A DNA stretch of 64,000 bases, from the NCBI GenBank assembly GCA_903632075.3, contig CAHIKZ030000127.1, positions 550,001 to 614,000 on the forward strand, given 5' to 3'. The number at the start of each line of letters is the position of its first letter. Within the stretch, counting starts at the first letter, position 1. The stretch is from Acanthosepion pharaonis. Lineage: Eukaryota > Mollusca > Cephalopoda > Sepiida > Sepiidae. The notes beneath the pieces were generated by a model. It was given only the letters and a program-made list of their open reading frames with translations. It ran no database searches and was not told the DNA's origin. Positions 41,745-53,029 of this stretch are shown one piece after another. The position numbers were made by a program, and so were the translations under genes.

Positions 41745-42125
41745 CTTTTACAGTTTATAAACACTTTACAGGTTATTTAAAGCCAGAAAATATTTTTTTA
41801 GATTGTAAAAATGTTTTTTTCTTCAAGATAATAATGGTTTAGTGATACAAGTTTTACTAATTAACTCATATCTGGGGGGAAAAGAGGTGGATTCATAGCT
41901 ATCTCAAGGGTATTTGTGCATAAGTGAATGTAATGAAGCCAACAGGAATTGGAACCTGGCTCACTGATTAACAATTCAGAGTCATTATCCATTGCACCAC
42001 CTGCACAGCACCTAGCATTCCCAAACGGTCACCCATCTAGGTACTGACCAGGCTCAATGTTGCTTAATTGGTGATTACACAGGAACGAGTGTTTTGATAG
42101 GATATGGTCATAAGCTAACAATCCA
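41745..42125 (-). mobile_element. Composite SINE (family E): 5S-rRNA-like head, tRNA-like part, body
   Basis: On the minus strand from 42125: a 5S-like head (42118-42003) including AGATGGGTGACCGTTTGGGA and GGCATTGAGCCTGGTCAGTA-type sequence, in the region of the 5S internal promoter. It is followed by a tRNA-like GGTGCAATGGATAATGACTC with a B-box-like segment, then the body ending near TTATTTAAAGCCAGAAA's complement. Same order as at 51300-52565. Confidence 0.78.
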
Positions 42126-42317
42126 AAGGTGATGGTGGGATTAGAAAAGTATTCTGTATTATAAGTTTCTTTTGCAAAGGACTTCATCGGCATGAAGTGT
42201 TTATGCCCTTTTGAACTTCAGACAAAAGCAAGGTTTACATTAATGCAACTACATGTACATGTCAAAGAGACCATGAGAATTTTAAATTTCAAAATTTTCT
42301 TTAAATATATGCTTTGG

Positions 42318-42367
<50 letters not shown>

Positions 42368-42897
42368 CCAAATTCATTTTTCTTTTTGCTTATGGTTTTA
42401 TTGATTTTGTTATTAAATATCCGACATTGTGATAACAGAAGATCTGCCAAGAGATCAAATGTTGTAAGAACCTGGATGTAAATTTACTGCGGATGATCTA
42501 GTAATTAAAGCACTTTCTATATATTTTCATCTTATTAAATTGCTTTCTCTTTTAATTAAAGTAGCATTTTTTTAAAAATCCGAACAAGACATAAGGATAA
42601 TTATAAGAGACCAGTATGTTTTTTTGTTTTTTTTCATTTGCGATGCCCAATAAGTAAATTACAATTGGAAAACAGAATTTTCTTTTAAGAAGAGCATCAG
42701 TTTGGAGTCTGATAGTATAACAACATATATTATTGGTACTAAAGATATGTGGGTAGAATAAAAGGTTATCACCTTTGAAAATGGAATCAGTAGGGTTCAA
42801 ATTCTAAAACAAGTCAGTTGTGTTCATTTTCATATTAATGCCCAGTTACAGAATTCACAGACTGGCCTAGAATGGCAAAGTGCACAGATACTCTGAT
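42126..42897. other. Unassigned with TA tract
   Basis: TA at 42330-42366. No gene seen. Confidence 0.45.
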
Positions 42898-43160
42898 CCT
42901 GGTTTGGTTTATGGCATATCAACCTCAATGGGTCATTTAATGTTGACAACTTTTTTTTTCTGGTAATATTTTTGTTTAGTCAAAAATCTATTTCTAATAT
43001 TTTTTTTCCTCAAAAATGTATAGCTGGCAATATTATTTTTCCAAAAACATAGCTGGTAATATTTTTTCAAAAACATTATCAGAGGCCTTGCTGTTGGACG
43101 TAGTTTATCGTCATACCCAGGATGCAGATGTAGTTTATCGTCATACCCAGGACGTCTGAT
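42898..43160 (-). mobile_element. Retroposon C, copy 3 (internally deleted)
   Basis: CTGGTTTGGTTTATGGCATA, several CTGGTAATATTTTT sub-repeats, then directly GAGGCCTTGCTGTTGGACGT and two copies of GTAGTTTATCGTCATACCCA. The middle (the GGTTAACTATTTGCC portion) is missing. Confidence 0.75.
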
Positions 43161-43414
43161 CCTGAGCCAAAGAGCTGATCCATACAGAAATATTGCTATC
43201 ATTTTTTAGGAGTATTACGATAGCTTTAATATAAAAACAGATGATATTATTATTATTATTATTACTACTACGATGACAATGAGATTTAGTCTTCAATTAC
43301 TCTAGCTGATTCTTATAATCTCATTCTTTTTATTTAATACCATGTCTCTTCAAGATCATGACTCTCCACTGATTTCTTTTTGGTTCACAGTCTTGGGATA
43401 GACATTTTTTTTCT

Positions 43415-43985
43415 TACCAGGATCTATCTTGCATATTTATAATTCTACCATTCATCCATACTTAGAATATTGCTATCATACATGGTCCAGTGCTCCTGTT
43501 ATATATTTAGAGAAACTTGGTAAATCCACATGATATTATTGGTCTTCACCTGGCATCTCAACTGCAGTCACTTTCCCACCACCATAACAGTTTCCCTGTG
43601 ACTTTTCTATAAATACTTTCATGATAATTGTTCCGATGAACTCTTCACTATGGTCCCTAGACTTTATGAACTTAAGCACAATATAAGATTGGTGGCAAAG
43701 TCTCATCAAATCACAGTTGAATTGGTTAGATGTAACTAAGTTCTATGCTAACAGTTTCTTTTCTCACACTTCTTGCTTGTGGAACTCTCTTCCAGTTCCA
43801 TGCTTTTGGGCCAACTTTGATTTTCAAAAATTTAAATGCAAAATCTGTCGTCATCTACTGCCATGATTACTCTTCTATTCTTCTTGCTTCCTAATATTTC
43901 TTTTTCTTTTTCTTCCACACCCTGTAATGCCTTCTGTCTTAGAGGCTTTAATGCTTTGCATGGGGTGATATGATTTTTTTAAATA
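43415..43985 (+). pseudogene. Jockey/CR1-like LINE fragment
   Basis: ICNVIG-type region is diverged, then TIVSL-like stretch, RLYELKHNIRLVAKSHQ-like residues and LVELSSSS-like LWNSLP remnant; the order matches 44295-44735. Ends with TGCTTTGCATGGGGTGATAT. Coding is broken by several stops. Confidence 0.72.
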
Positions 43986-43999
43986 AAGTCTAAGCGACT

Positions 44000-44740
44000 A
44001 TTGACATGTTACCATCTTTTTTTGCCCTTGCTGTGTCATCTATTCATACAAGCTTATTATGTAACCTCCAGGAAAGTGACTTGTTTCACCTTCTCTGGCT
44101 AACATTCTCAGTTGACATGAAGTGGAAAGACTATATTGAATCCATTGCCAGGTTTGCTGCTAAGAAAGTCAATTCATTGTGTCATACTAGACAATTTTTC
44201 TCTCCAGAATCTATCATATATTTATAAGTCTAACATTTGTCTATGCTTTAAATATTGCTGTCACAAGCTGGTACTTCTATGTATTTAGAGATTCTTGATG
44301 AAATCTAAAGAAGAATCTGCAATGTTATTGGTTCTGACCTGGCATCTCAGCTTCAGTCACTTTCCCCATTGCCATAATATAGCTTCCCTGTGCCTTTTCT
44401 GTAAATACCTTCAGGGTAATTGTTCTGATGAATTCTTCACTATGACACCTAGACTTTATGAATTTAAGCACAGTACAAGTTTGGCGGCAAGGTCTCATCA
44501 CTTTACAAATGGTGAGATGTAACCATAAGTTCTTTGCTAACAGTTTTCTTTTCTCACACTTCCCACTTCATATTTTCCAGTAAACTTTAATCTTCAAAAA
44601 TTTCAATATAATTGAAAACATTATCTTTTTGCTTGATCTTTGATAATGTTTCTCTTTCTTTTTTTCTTTTTTTTATTCTTTTATACTCAATAACCCCCCC
44701 CCCATGTCTTAGTGGCTTTACTGCCTTGCTTGGGGTGAAA
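44000..44740 (+). pseudogene. Jockey/CR1-like LINE, longer 3' fragment
   Basis: Open stretches encode LLWLTFSVDMKWKDYIESIA and RQFFSPESIIYL (44080-44225), then NVIGSDLASQLQSLSPLP-like and RLYEFKHSTSLAARSHHFTN (44320-44515), covering the segment after the reverse-transcriptase palm to the C-terminus. Two frame changes and a deletion around YLYKSN… are evident. Ends TGCCTTGCTTGGGGTGAAAT plus A-rich tail. Confidence 0.85.
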
Positions 44741-46230
44741 TGATTAAAAAATAAAACAAATGATCTATGAATTGCTATAAATTCCTAGTGAAACATATTG
44801 ACTTCTCTACAGTCATGAATAAAACTGTCTGCTATCCAAGGCTAGAATTTCAACTCTGCTTGTCAACGCTGATAACTGTTAAACTACCCAAATACTTCCT
44901 AAGCCAGGCTTATGACATTTTCTCAGTTTTTTTTATATATTCTCATCTCTTTTTTTATTCTTATTTAATGCCAGAGCATAGACAACCATGGTTCACTCAT
45001 TTTATATAATCCTATGTCCTTTCAAGACATGAGAATCACGGCTCTCCACAGATTCCTTTTACTTTATGATCTATGAATTGCCCTAACTTCCTAGTAAATT
45101 TTTCTTTTACTATAATGTCCGCCCAGTACATGGCCCAAGTACTACTCAAGGTAGAGTCTTACAAAGGGGTACAATTTATAATGACATGTTGGGGAAGGTA
45201 ACAGTTAACATTAGATTTGAACAGGTTAAGATTGTAGTGATTGGGAAAGCATTGTCTTGGGTGTTAGTCCCACAAAGTATAAGCAGCTGCTTGAGTAGAA
45301 CTTACATCTCATCAACAGGATATGAAGGGAATGAGGGTGGTTCACTGCAATGGGTGTGGCACCACGGGTCTTAGCCATGAATGTTAGAAATGGTAAAACT
45401 AAGGAATTTGTATGAACACTTTCCATGGAAATATCAATAGATCAGTGAGAGGCTTGCAATGTTCCATCTGTTGCCTTCTCTACATTTCTGAATAAGACTG
45501 GCTGCCATTCAAGACTAAAGAGTGCTGTTTAACCCATAGCTGGAGAGAAAAGATGGATTCATGCCAAGGGCATTAATGCAAAAATGAACACACAAAGAAT
45601 GGATTTCAACTCGGCTTGGCAATTCTCCATTCAATGCTGATAGCCGTTACACTACCTACAATTATCTATTATCCTACATTTATTCAAAGTTACTCTTATA
45701 ATGCAATCTGTTTTTTTATTTAATACCATGGCTCTTCAGTCCTTTTTCTTTATCCTCTATAAATTGCCATGAAATTACTAGAAAAAAATTAGTGGTGTGG
45801 TTTCCCATTGTCTTCCCAACAGTTTTGAAGTCAGAGTTATTCTTCTCCTAGACTAGCTGCCACTCAAGGCTAGAGAGCCCAGTTGATGTTCCTAATTAAA
45901 CTATAAATTGGAGGTGGGTGGGATTTTTTTTTTGACAAGAGGGTTAGTGTGAAAGTGAATGCAAAAAAAAAAAAAGAAAAAAAAAAAAGGGAGGCCAGAA
46001 TTTGAAATCGCTTTATAGATTTGCCTCTTCACACCATTGACCATTATGCTACTCTTACATCCTACTTTTTGTTACTCTTCAAACTTATTCCTTTATTTTT
46101 TATTATATCCATAGGCATCTTAGAAAGTCCTCCCTCCACATGAGAAAAGAATGTGACTAACCAACTTGAAAAGAACGTTTTTGATCACAAAATAGAAATT
46201 CATTTACTTTTTGTGTGGCTATGAACCTAA
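44741..46230. repeat. Cluster of SINE E body fragments and repeat G
   Basis: Diverged family E pieces at about 44760-44930, 45460-45680 and 45835-46075 (shared GACTGGCTGCCATTCAAG-, CATAGCTGGAG- and AATTTGAAATCG-type segments). Repeat G copy 3 lies at 45120-45300. TTTAATACCATGGCTCTTCA-like pieces at 43335, 44975 and 45720 form another short family. No gene seen. Confidence 0.6.
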
Positions 46231-46234
46231 GAAT

Positions 46235-46735
46235 GTTAACATGCATAAAGAAGGATCTGTAATGTAATCAACCTTGACTTGGCATCTCGACTTCAGTCAC
46301 TTTTTCACTGTCATGACATGGCTTCTGTTTTTTCTACAAATGTTTTCATGGCAACTGCTCTGACAAGCTTTTTTCCTTTGTTACCCTGACTACGTGACTT
46401 TAAGCATGCTACTAGACTGGCATCTAGGTCCCACCCATTTACTGTTGAAATAGTTAAATGCAACCATCACTTCTACTCCAACAGTTTATTTTCTCACACT
46501 TCCTACCTGTGAAACTCACTCCTGTTTACTTTCTTCCCTAATAACTTTAAAAATTTAACCTTCAAAAATTTAAATGCAATATCAATCACCATCTTTTGTC
46601 TTCTTGAATATTGTTCATTTTTTGTCCTTTCTTCAATCCTCCCAATACTCAGTCTTTTCTATGAATTTCACTCCTTGAAACCCCGTCTATACTAGTGGCA
46701 TTTCTGCCTTACTTGGGGTGAAATGATTAAAAAAA
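46235..46735 (+). pseudogene. Jockey/CR1-like LINE, 3' fragment
   Basis: Begins around KKDL*CNQP*LGISTSVTFS-type degraded sequence (AATGTAATCAACCTTGACTT), passes CATCTAGGTCCCACCCATTT (the ARSHPFT region) and ends TGCCTTACTTGGGGTGAAAT with an A-rich tail. Confidence 0.78.
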
Positions 46736-47364
46736 AAAGAAAAAAGAAAAGTGCATTAGTCTATGTTTATGTCTTTGTATTGAGCAAAGCTTGTGTGCGT
46801 ATTTGTATGTATGCATGAAGTGATATGTCTGTGTAAAGTGTTCTGCATAATGATTTAAAAATGTTCATATGTAAGTGTCTAGGCATCTGTTATTAATTGC
46901 CTATCCGTTTCTATGTCCCCCGGTGGTGATTGACTGTTGAACACAATTTGGCAGTCTTTCCAATCAAATTACATTTAATTCTTTGTGATTATTTAAAAAC
47001 ACTTACAAATTTTCTCTTTCCAAACATCCAAAATAATACAAAATTCCATTGTTAATGCTCTAACTTCTGTAACTGCAGACTTAAGTCACAATGTAGAAAG
47101 AAAAATACTCTACAAAAACATGTCCTCCAAAGAGGCTAAGTCTTTGTTTGCTGAAAGAATGAGGCACCATATAGTTTGGTTCACATGTGACTATTAGCAG
47201 TTCTGTAAGTCTTCTTTCCCTCCTCTCTTCACTCAATTTGAAATGTTAATATCTTCTAATAAAGCAAAATATTTTGCTTGTAAATTCTTTTAATTCTTCT
47301 CTTGATCCATCAGAAGTATCTTTGCTTGACTTTCCACTTAGATGCATATGACCCAATAGAGACT
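46736..47364. other. Unassigned
   Basis: No gene or known repeat recognised. Confidence 0.4.
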
Positions 47365-48180
47365 TGATTCTAACTCCATCCATGGTTTCTGCTATCATCT
47401 CTAAACTGGATCCACACAAAGTATGTCGACTTGATGGTATCTTTGCAATAGTCCTTAAGAAATAAGCTCTGGCTCTTGTTCTCTCTAAACTCTACAATTA
47501 ATACCTTCTTGCTTTCCTGCTTGCTGGAAATCTCTAGTCCAGTCTTTAAGAATTCAGGCAAACCATTTGATCCTTTCTAACACTTTTTGGCAAAATAATA
47601 GAGAGTCTAATTAACTCTGAATTGGTTAAGCATCTCAGATCACAGGATTTTCTTTTGAATAGCAATATGGCTTCTGCTGATGTATTAATGAAAATTGCTG
47701 AAAGAGTCTATCAAGCTTCAGATAAGAATCATGAAGCTCAGGCTGTTGCTTTGAATTTGGCATACTGGTCTTCTTCACAAGTTGAAAGGTTATGGTATTT
47801 CTAGACAAATTTTTGAACTGGTTCAATGTTATCAGATCATGAAATGAAAGTTGTCTTGAATGGCAACTCTTCTAGATCTTTTTGCATAAATGCAGGTGTT
47901 CCATAGGGCTCAATCCTTGGATAATATATTGTATGCTAACAGTTTCTTCTGTCACACTTCACACTCATAGAACTCTCTTCTGACTACTTGCTTCCCATGC
48001 AACTTTGATCTTCAAAAATTTAAATGCAATGCCAATTGTTATCTTCTGTCATCTTAATTCCTGTTCCTTTATTGTTCTCTCTCCTTAAGAGTAGTTTTTC
48101 TCATATACTATAACACTCAGTAATCTCTTGAGTCTTAGTGGCTTTATTGCCTTGCTTGGTGTGAAATGATTAAAAAAAAA
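47365..48180 (+). pseudogene. Jockey/CR1-like LINE, reverse-transcriptase domain
   Basis: Frame pieces in order: PSMVSAIISKLDPHKVCRLD (47374; the LDPHKACGPDGI motif opening the RT domain), ESLINSELVKHLRSQDFLLN (47602), ADVLMKIAERVYQASDKNHE (47658), and FCINAGVP*GSILG (47880; the GVPQGSILGP motif with its Gln codon turned to a stop). A deletion then jumps to the 3' end, which closes with TGCCTTGCTTGGTGTGAAAT and poly(A). The YADD catalytic block is missing. Confidence 0.88.
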
Positions 48181-48229
48181 AAAAAAAAAAAAAAATCAAT
48201 GCTTAAAACTGACAGCTGAGTAAATGTAA

Positions 48230-48340
48230 GATTTGAATTTCTTACATGAAGCCTTGTCAATTATTATTCATTTTTCACTAGGATTTTTCATCTTATTTCT
48301 CTTGCTTTTTATTCCACTAGTAGTATTAGATGTAATAAAG
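48230..48340 (-). repeat. Solitary monomer of the 111-bp satellite
   Basis: Reverse complement of the unit tandemly repeated at 63335-63960 (TTACATGAAGCCTTGTCAAT, TTATTCCACTAGTAGTATTA). It abuts a TA tract at 48366-48410. Confidence 0.9.
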
Positions 48341-48363
48341 CATGGTGCAGCAGAGATACCTCA

Positions 48364-48365
<2 letters not shown>

Positions 48366-48410
<45 letters not shown>
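48366..48410. repeat. TA microsatellite
   Basis: About 44 bp TA. Confidence 0.98.
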
Positions 48411-48413
<3 letters not shown>

Positions 48414-48432
48414 CACTTTAAACATTATTTTA

Positions 48433-49294
48433 CAGGGTGCGATGGGTAAATTGTCGCCATTTTATATTTTTAATTTCACACATGTGCATTATTTGCTTTT
48501 GATCTTGTCAACTTCACAGAATAGTAGGGTCAGGTAGACACCATCTGTGAGAAAAATAACATCATAACACAATTCACTCTTCCAGAAATTTGGACATGGC
48601 ATGCTGTACTACTTGGAATTTGTGCTGGAAGATCCAATACAAACATTTCAGAGTGTCTGTGTGTCAATCTGAGGAAAGTGCTGAGGATTCAGAAAGCGTT
48701 GGATGATATATCCAGCCAACATCATGGTGTTTGGAGTGATCACTAGTGATGGTGACGTTATACCGCCATTCATCTTCCCACAGAGTCAACACGAAGAATT
48801 ACATCAAGTGCCTTGAAGACGTAGTGCTGCCCTGGGTCCAGAGAGCGGCTGCTGGAAGACCCTATGTCTGGCAACAGGACTCTGCACCATGTCACACAAG
48901 CAGGAGAACCAAGTCCTGGCTGTCAGACAATTTTTGCAACCACACCACCCTTTACATCTGGCCACCTTACTCCTCAGACTGCAACCCCCTTGATTATTAT
49001 AGGTGGGGCACAGTTGTGCAATAGACCAACAAAACTCCTTGTAATACCAAAGATGAACTGAAAGCAAAGATTATGGAAGTATTCATTAACTTAAACAAGG
49101 AGACTGTCCAAAAGTGTTGCAGGAGATTCCGAGGTCGTTCAGTGGCTGAAGCCAATAACGATTTTATTGAATAAAATTATTCTTTAATATTTCAAGATAC
49201 TTTTGTGTAATTTTGGTAAGTATATGTATTCATATGAGACGTAAGTGTTATTTTCATTTTTGCGTCAATTAGAAAATTTTTCCATGGCACCCTG
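48433..49294 (+). pseudogene. Mariner-type transposon, DD37D-like, internally deleted
   Basis: The element starts CAGGGTGCGATGG after TA and ends with the inverted CCATGGCACCCTG. Inside, 48746-49024 encodes NYIKCLEDVVLPWVQR, VWQQDSAPCHTSRRTKSWLS (second catalytic Asp) and YSSDCNPLDYY (third). I count 37 residues between those two Asp. Upstream, MVFGVITSDGDV (48729) lies in another frame, and the region of the first Asp seems deleted, since the HTH-like LCVNLRKVLRI part joins it almost directly. At 862 bp it is shorter than a complete element of about 1.3 kb. No TA follows the right end. Confidence 0.83.
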
Positions 49295-49399
49295 TCCCTC
49301 CCACATTTGTGGTAATGGTGTCTTCATGTAGCTAATGGTGTCTTCATGTAGCTAATGCCTTACCATTATGTGGGGAGGTATTTCTGCCACATCCTACAT

Positions 49400-49491
49400 T
49401 TACATTTCTTACATGAAGTATTGTCAATTATTATTCATTCTTGACTAGAATTTATTTCATCTTATTTCTTATTACACTAGTAGTATTGGAC
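49400..49491 (-). repeat. Diverged satellite monomer
   Basis: TTACATGAAGTATTGTCAAT…ACACTAGTAGTATTGG, a second isolated relative of the 111-bp unit. A 21-bp direct repeat TAATGGTGTCTTCATGTAGC lies upstream at 49313-49354. Confidence 0.75.
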
Positions 49492-49664
49492 ACACTAGTA
49501 TTTAAATTTCTTTGTCAATTGCTTTTAAGTAGTCATTGTTTGAGCTTAATAAAAATAATATATTTGCAGAAATCTTTCTTTCTTTCTCTCATCTTGGCTT
49601 CCCAATCCACTGACAGCCAAAATACATTCTTAATCCACTATCCTAATTCAGCAGATATACAAAA

Positions 49665-50525
49665 ATTGAAAGGGCGTAAAACAAGGATGTGTCTTCTCAC
49701 CAGACTTATTCAACCTTTACAATAAAGCAATTCGGAATTCCTACCAGGATTCATTATTGGTGGCCACAGTCTTAACACTTGAAATGCAGATGACACAGTG
49801 TTGATGGCAGACACAAAAAGGAAACTACAAGACCTTTGACAGAAGATAGTGAAGGAAAGCAAGAAGAAAGGACTAAACATCAACTCTAAGAAGGTAGATT
49901 GCATGGTTGTTAGCAAAAGAAACAGCCTAACATACAAATCACAAATTGGAGATACAAAAATTTTAATATCTACGAAGTGTTTTAACAAAAGACAAAGTGT
50001 GACACTGAAATCCAAAGGTGCATTGGGATAGTGAAAGATGCCTTCCAAAAGCTAAGCAGAGAATTAGGAAGCAGGAAAATCTTGTTAAAAAAGTACTGGA
50101 ATGTTATGTAATGTCAGTCCTCCAATATGGCAGGGAATACTGGACAATCTAATCATAGATGGAGAAGAGATTTGAGGCAACAGAAATGTGGTTCTACAGA
50201 AGCATGCTGAGAATACCATGGACTGAACATGTGAGCAACAACAAAGTTTTAGAGACATTAGAAACAAAAAGGACATTTATGCATTGCATCAGCAAGAAAA
50301 ATTTCTAGGGAACATAATGAGGAAATAAGGCTTGGAAAATTTGAAACTCACAGGATATATAAATATGACAGACAGAGGAAAGCAGCACATAACACCTGCC
50401 TTTGTGTAAATGGTTGACAGGACAGGGATTAAGAGATCTAGTAAAAAGACTAACTTTATTAAAGGCTACAAAGGATAGGATATTGTGGAGAGCTATGATC
50501 ACCCATGGCCCATAGAAGAAGAATC
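49665..50525 (+). pseudogene. RTE-like LINE, reverse-transcriptase and C-terminal part
   Basis: In order: GCVFSPDLFNL-like stretch (49683), PGFIIGGHSL and NADDTVLMADTKRKLQDL (49743-49850; the YADD box with Tyr to Asn), VKESKKKGLNINSKKVDCMV and VSKRNSLTYKSQIGDTKI (49849-49960), then after a gap ATEMWFYRSMLRIPWTEHVS and, near the end, LWRAMITHGP (50490). Stops and frame changes are present. The start is truncated, with no endonuclease domain. Confidence 0.87.
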
Positions 50526-51299
50526 ACTCCTACTCTTTGTTTTTGTTCCTATTTCTTCTACTTTGGTCATTGAGGAATGTGGTTTTCATTTTGGGACAAA
50601 AGTATTTCAGGGATGAGTAACATGAATTTACCCTAACCAGAAACGATCGTGATAGTATGCATATTCCACCCCACTTCCTTTCGTTGATATGCTTGTTTAA
50701 CCGTCAAACTTTGAATTGTGTATTGAAGTCGAAACATATCTAAGTAGTTAAACCAGTTTGGTCTCTTTTTTGTCATTTACAATTTGGCAAAATAGGTCAC
50801 TCTTGGAGGGGGAGTAGGGTAACATATATATTGCAATATTGTGGAGATAAAGAATTTATTTTTAAAAAGAGTAGTTTTATTCCTTGTTATAATGAAAAAG
50901 TTAAACAGACCTCGTGGCTTACCCAGGTATATTAACTATTGTCGGGTGGCTTTAATCTTGTTCAGGATAAGAATTTACACTGATAAGAATACCTGCACTG
51001 ATATATAGGCCAAAATCCTCCCACACACAACTTTTTCATAGCCATACATGCACAAGAAAAAAAAATAAAAATGTTTTTCAGTTTTTAATAAAATGTAGTA
51101 AAGTTAAAAACTTCTTTATTTTCTTCTTTATTTGGGTCCCAAAAAATTCAAACATTTTAAGATTACTTATAAAAGGCCTTCTGCCTTATCACTCATTGTC
51201 AATAACAAAATTGGTTGATTGAGGCATTTTTCTACTATTAAAATATAAATTATTTTACTAACATTTTTTCATACATGTAAATTGATTTTTTTTTTTTTT
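50526..51299. other. Unassigned
   Basis: AT-rich, no recognised feature. Confidence 0.4.
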
Positions 51300-52041
51300 T
51301 ACAGCTCACCAACTTTTATCAATTTTAAATATTTTTAGATTTTAAGAATTTTTGGGAAGATAATGATTTACTGACACAAGTCCTACTACTTAATCCATAG
51401 CTGGGGGGATAAAAAGTGGTTTGGTTTGTTTTATGGCATATCAACATCAATGGGTTATTTAATGCCAACAAGATTTTTATTGTTGGTAATATTTTTTTTT
51501 CAAAAATCTGTTTCTGGTAATATTTTTTTCTTTGAAAAAAAAAAAAAAAAAAAAAAAATCTGTTTCTGGTAATATTTTACTTACAAAAAGCCTATTTCTG
51601 GAAATATCATTTTTCTTCAAACATGTATCACTGGTAATATGTTTTTCAAAAATGTATAGCTGGTCATGATTTTTTTTTTTTTTTTTTTTACAAAGTATTT
51701 CTGATATTAAAACCTATTTTTACACTTTCATAGTGTTTTGAGCCAAGTTTGGGGGTTAACTATTTGCCCATAACTGGGACCCTAACAGGTGCTACCACCC
51801 CGGGTCAGGGTGAACTTGGGAACATCAGCAATTAAGAGGTGCTTCCATGTTCCTCAAAACCTCCTGATCAGTGGCCTTGCTGTTGGATGTAGTTTATCGT
51901 CTTACCCAGGACGCACAAGAAAAAGTGAATTCATACATTTCCCAAAAGTATTTGTACATAAGTGAATATAACGAATCCAACAAGGAATCTAACATGGCTT
52001 TACAATTTCCAGTTCCAAGCCATTACACCACCTGCACATCC
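51300..52041 (-). mobile_element. Composite SINE (family E), tRNA-like part and body, split by an insertion
   Basis: The body and tail (51300-51418) and the tRNA-like part (51928-52041, minus-strand GTGGTGTAATGGCTTGGAAC region) are separated by retroposon C. The 5S-like array is attached upstream. Confidence 0.8.
51411..51927 (-). mobile_element. Retroposon C, copy 4, nested, with 8-bp target duplication
   Basis: AAAAAGTG occurs at 51411-51418 and 51920-51927 on either side of a 501-bp insert. The host SINE continues across it (TAATCCATAGCTGGGGGGAT before, AATTCATACATTTCCCAA after). The insert runs from GTTTGGTTTG to TTACCCAGGACGCACAAG, so both ends of family C are defined here. Confidence 0.88.
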
Positions 52042-52158
52042 ATGCTTACAACACCTGGTATTCTCAAGCAGTCACCTATGTAGGTAACCAGATTCAATGT
52101 TGCTTAACTTTCATAATTATACAAGAACCAGTGTTTCAACATGATATGGGTGTAAGCC
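52042..52158 (-). other. 5S-rRNA-like unit a
   Basis: Minus strand resembles 5S rRNA from TTACACCCATATCATGTTG to GGTGTTGTAAGCAT. The most diverged of the four and next to the tRNA-like part. Confidence 0.75.
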
Positions 52159-52175
52159 ATACCACCCATAAAACC

Positions 52176-52295
52176 AAGCTTATAGCATCTAGTATTCCTG
52201 AGTGGTTACCCATCTACTTACTAGCCAGGCTCAACATTGCTTAAGTTCAGTGATCATATGAGAACCAGTGTTTCAATATGATGTGACTGTGAGCC
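52176..52295 (-). other. 5S-rRNA-like unit b
   Basis: Minus strand carries TTAAGCAATGTTGAGCCTGG and AGATGGGTAACCACTCAGGA, the A-block and C-block regions of 5S rRNA. Confidence 0.8.
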
Positions 52296-52312
52296 ATACT
52301 AACCAAATGTTC

Positions 52313-52430
52313 AAGCTTACAGTATCTGGTATTCCCGAATGGTCACTCATCTTAATACTGACCAGGCTTAAAATTGCTTAACTTTGGTGATCATATGAAA
52401 ACCAGTATTTTAATATGATGTAACCATGGG
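52313..52430 (-). other. 5S-rRNA-like unit c
   Basis: Minus strand carries ATCACCAAAGTTAAGCAATT and GAGTGACCATTCGGGAATACC-like sequence. 137 bp downstream of unit b. Confidence 0.8.
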
Positions 52431-52449
52431 CCATACCAACTGCATATCC

Positions 52450-52565
52450 AAGCTTATGGCAATTGGTATTCCTGAGTGGTCACCCATCTAAGTACTGACC
52501 AGGCTCAACATTGCTTAACTTTGGTGATCAGACTAGAACCACAGTTCCAACATGATATGGCTTAA
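52450..52565 (-). other. 5S-rRNA-like unit d (best preserved)
   Basis: Minus strand: GCCATATCATGTTGGAAC, GATCACCAAAGTTAAGCAAT, GTCAGTACTTAGATGGGTGA, CCACTCAGGAATACC. It follows animal 5S rRNA over its full length at roughly 80% by eye, most differences being C-to-T or G-to-A. This points to an old pseudo-5S rather than a working gene; no oligo-T terminator stands at its end. Confidence 0.83.
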
Positions 52566-52568
52566 GTC

Positions 52569-52862
52569 TGTAACTAAATGGGAAAGTAAGCTTGAAGTAC
52601 CAAACTTCAGTGGATGAAGAAACTTTTACAAAACAGCCCGACTTAATTGTTCCTTTTAAAGACAGATGGACAGACAGTCTTCATTTAGTTTATTAACTTA
52701 AAATAATATTAATCATATTTCATTCTTGGCCTTGTGCCAGACTTAATATCTGTGGGCTGATGATTTATGATAATCTATCCGTTCTTCATAAAAATAATGT
52801 TGTAGATGAATTGAAGTCGGTTTTTTCAGTTGGTTTAATAAAATATTTGTATTTTAACTTTT

Positions 52863-52909
<47 letters not shown>

Positions 52910-53029
52910 TGAGAATTATAATAATCTACCATTATCATTTTTTCAATGGATTCCAATTATTTTATCTTTCTGAGATCAATGGTTAAAAATGGCTATGAGC
53001 AAGTGAGAAGGTCTGGACAAAGATCATTC
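52569..53029. other. Unassigned with TA/CA tract
   Basis: TA at 52868-52899 then CACACACA. No gene seen. Confidence 0.5.

Noticed and set aside
52450..52565. A working 5S rRNA gene.
   Set aside because: About one base in five differs from animal 5S, mostly transitions, no terminator, and it is attached to a SINE.
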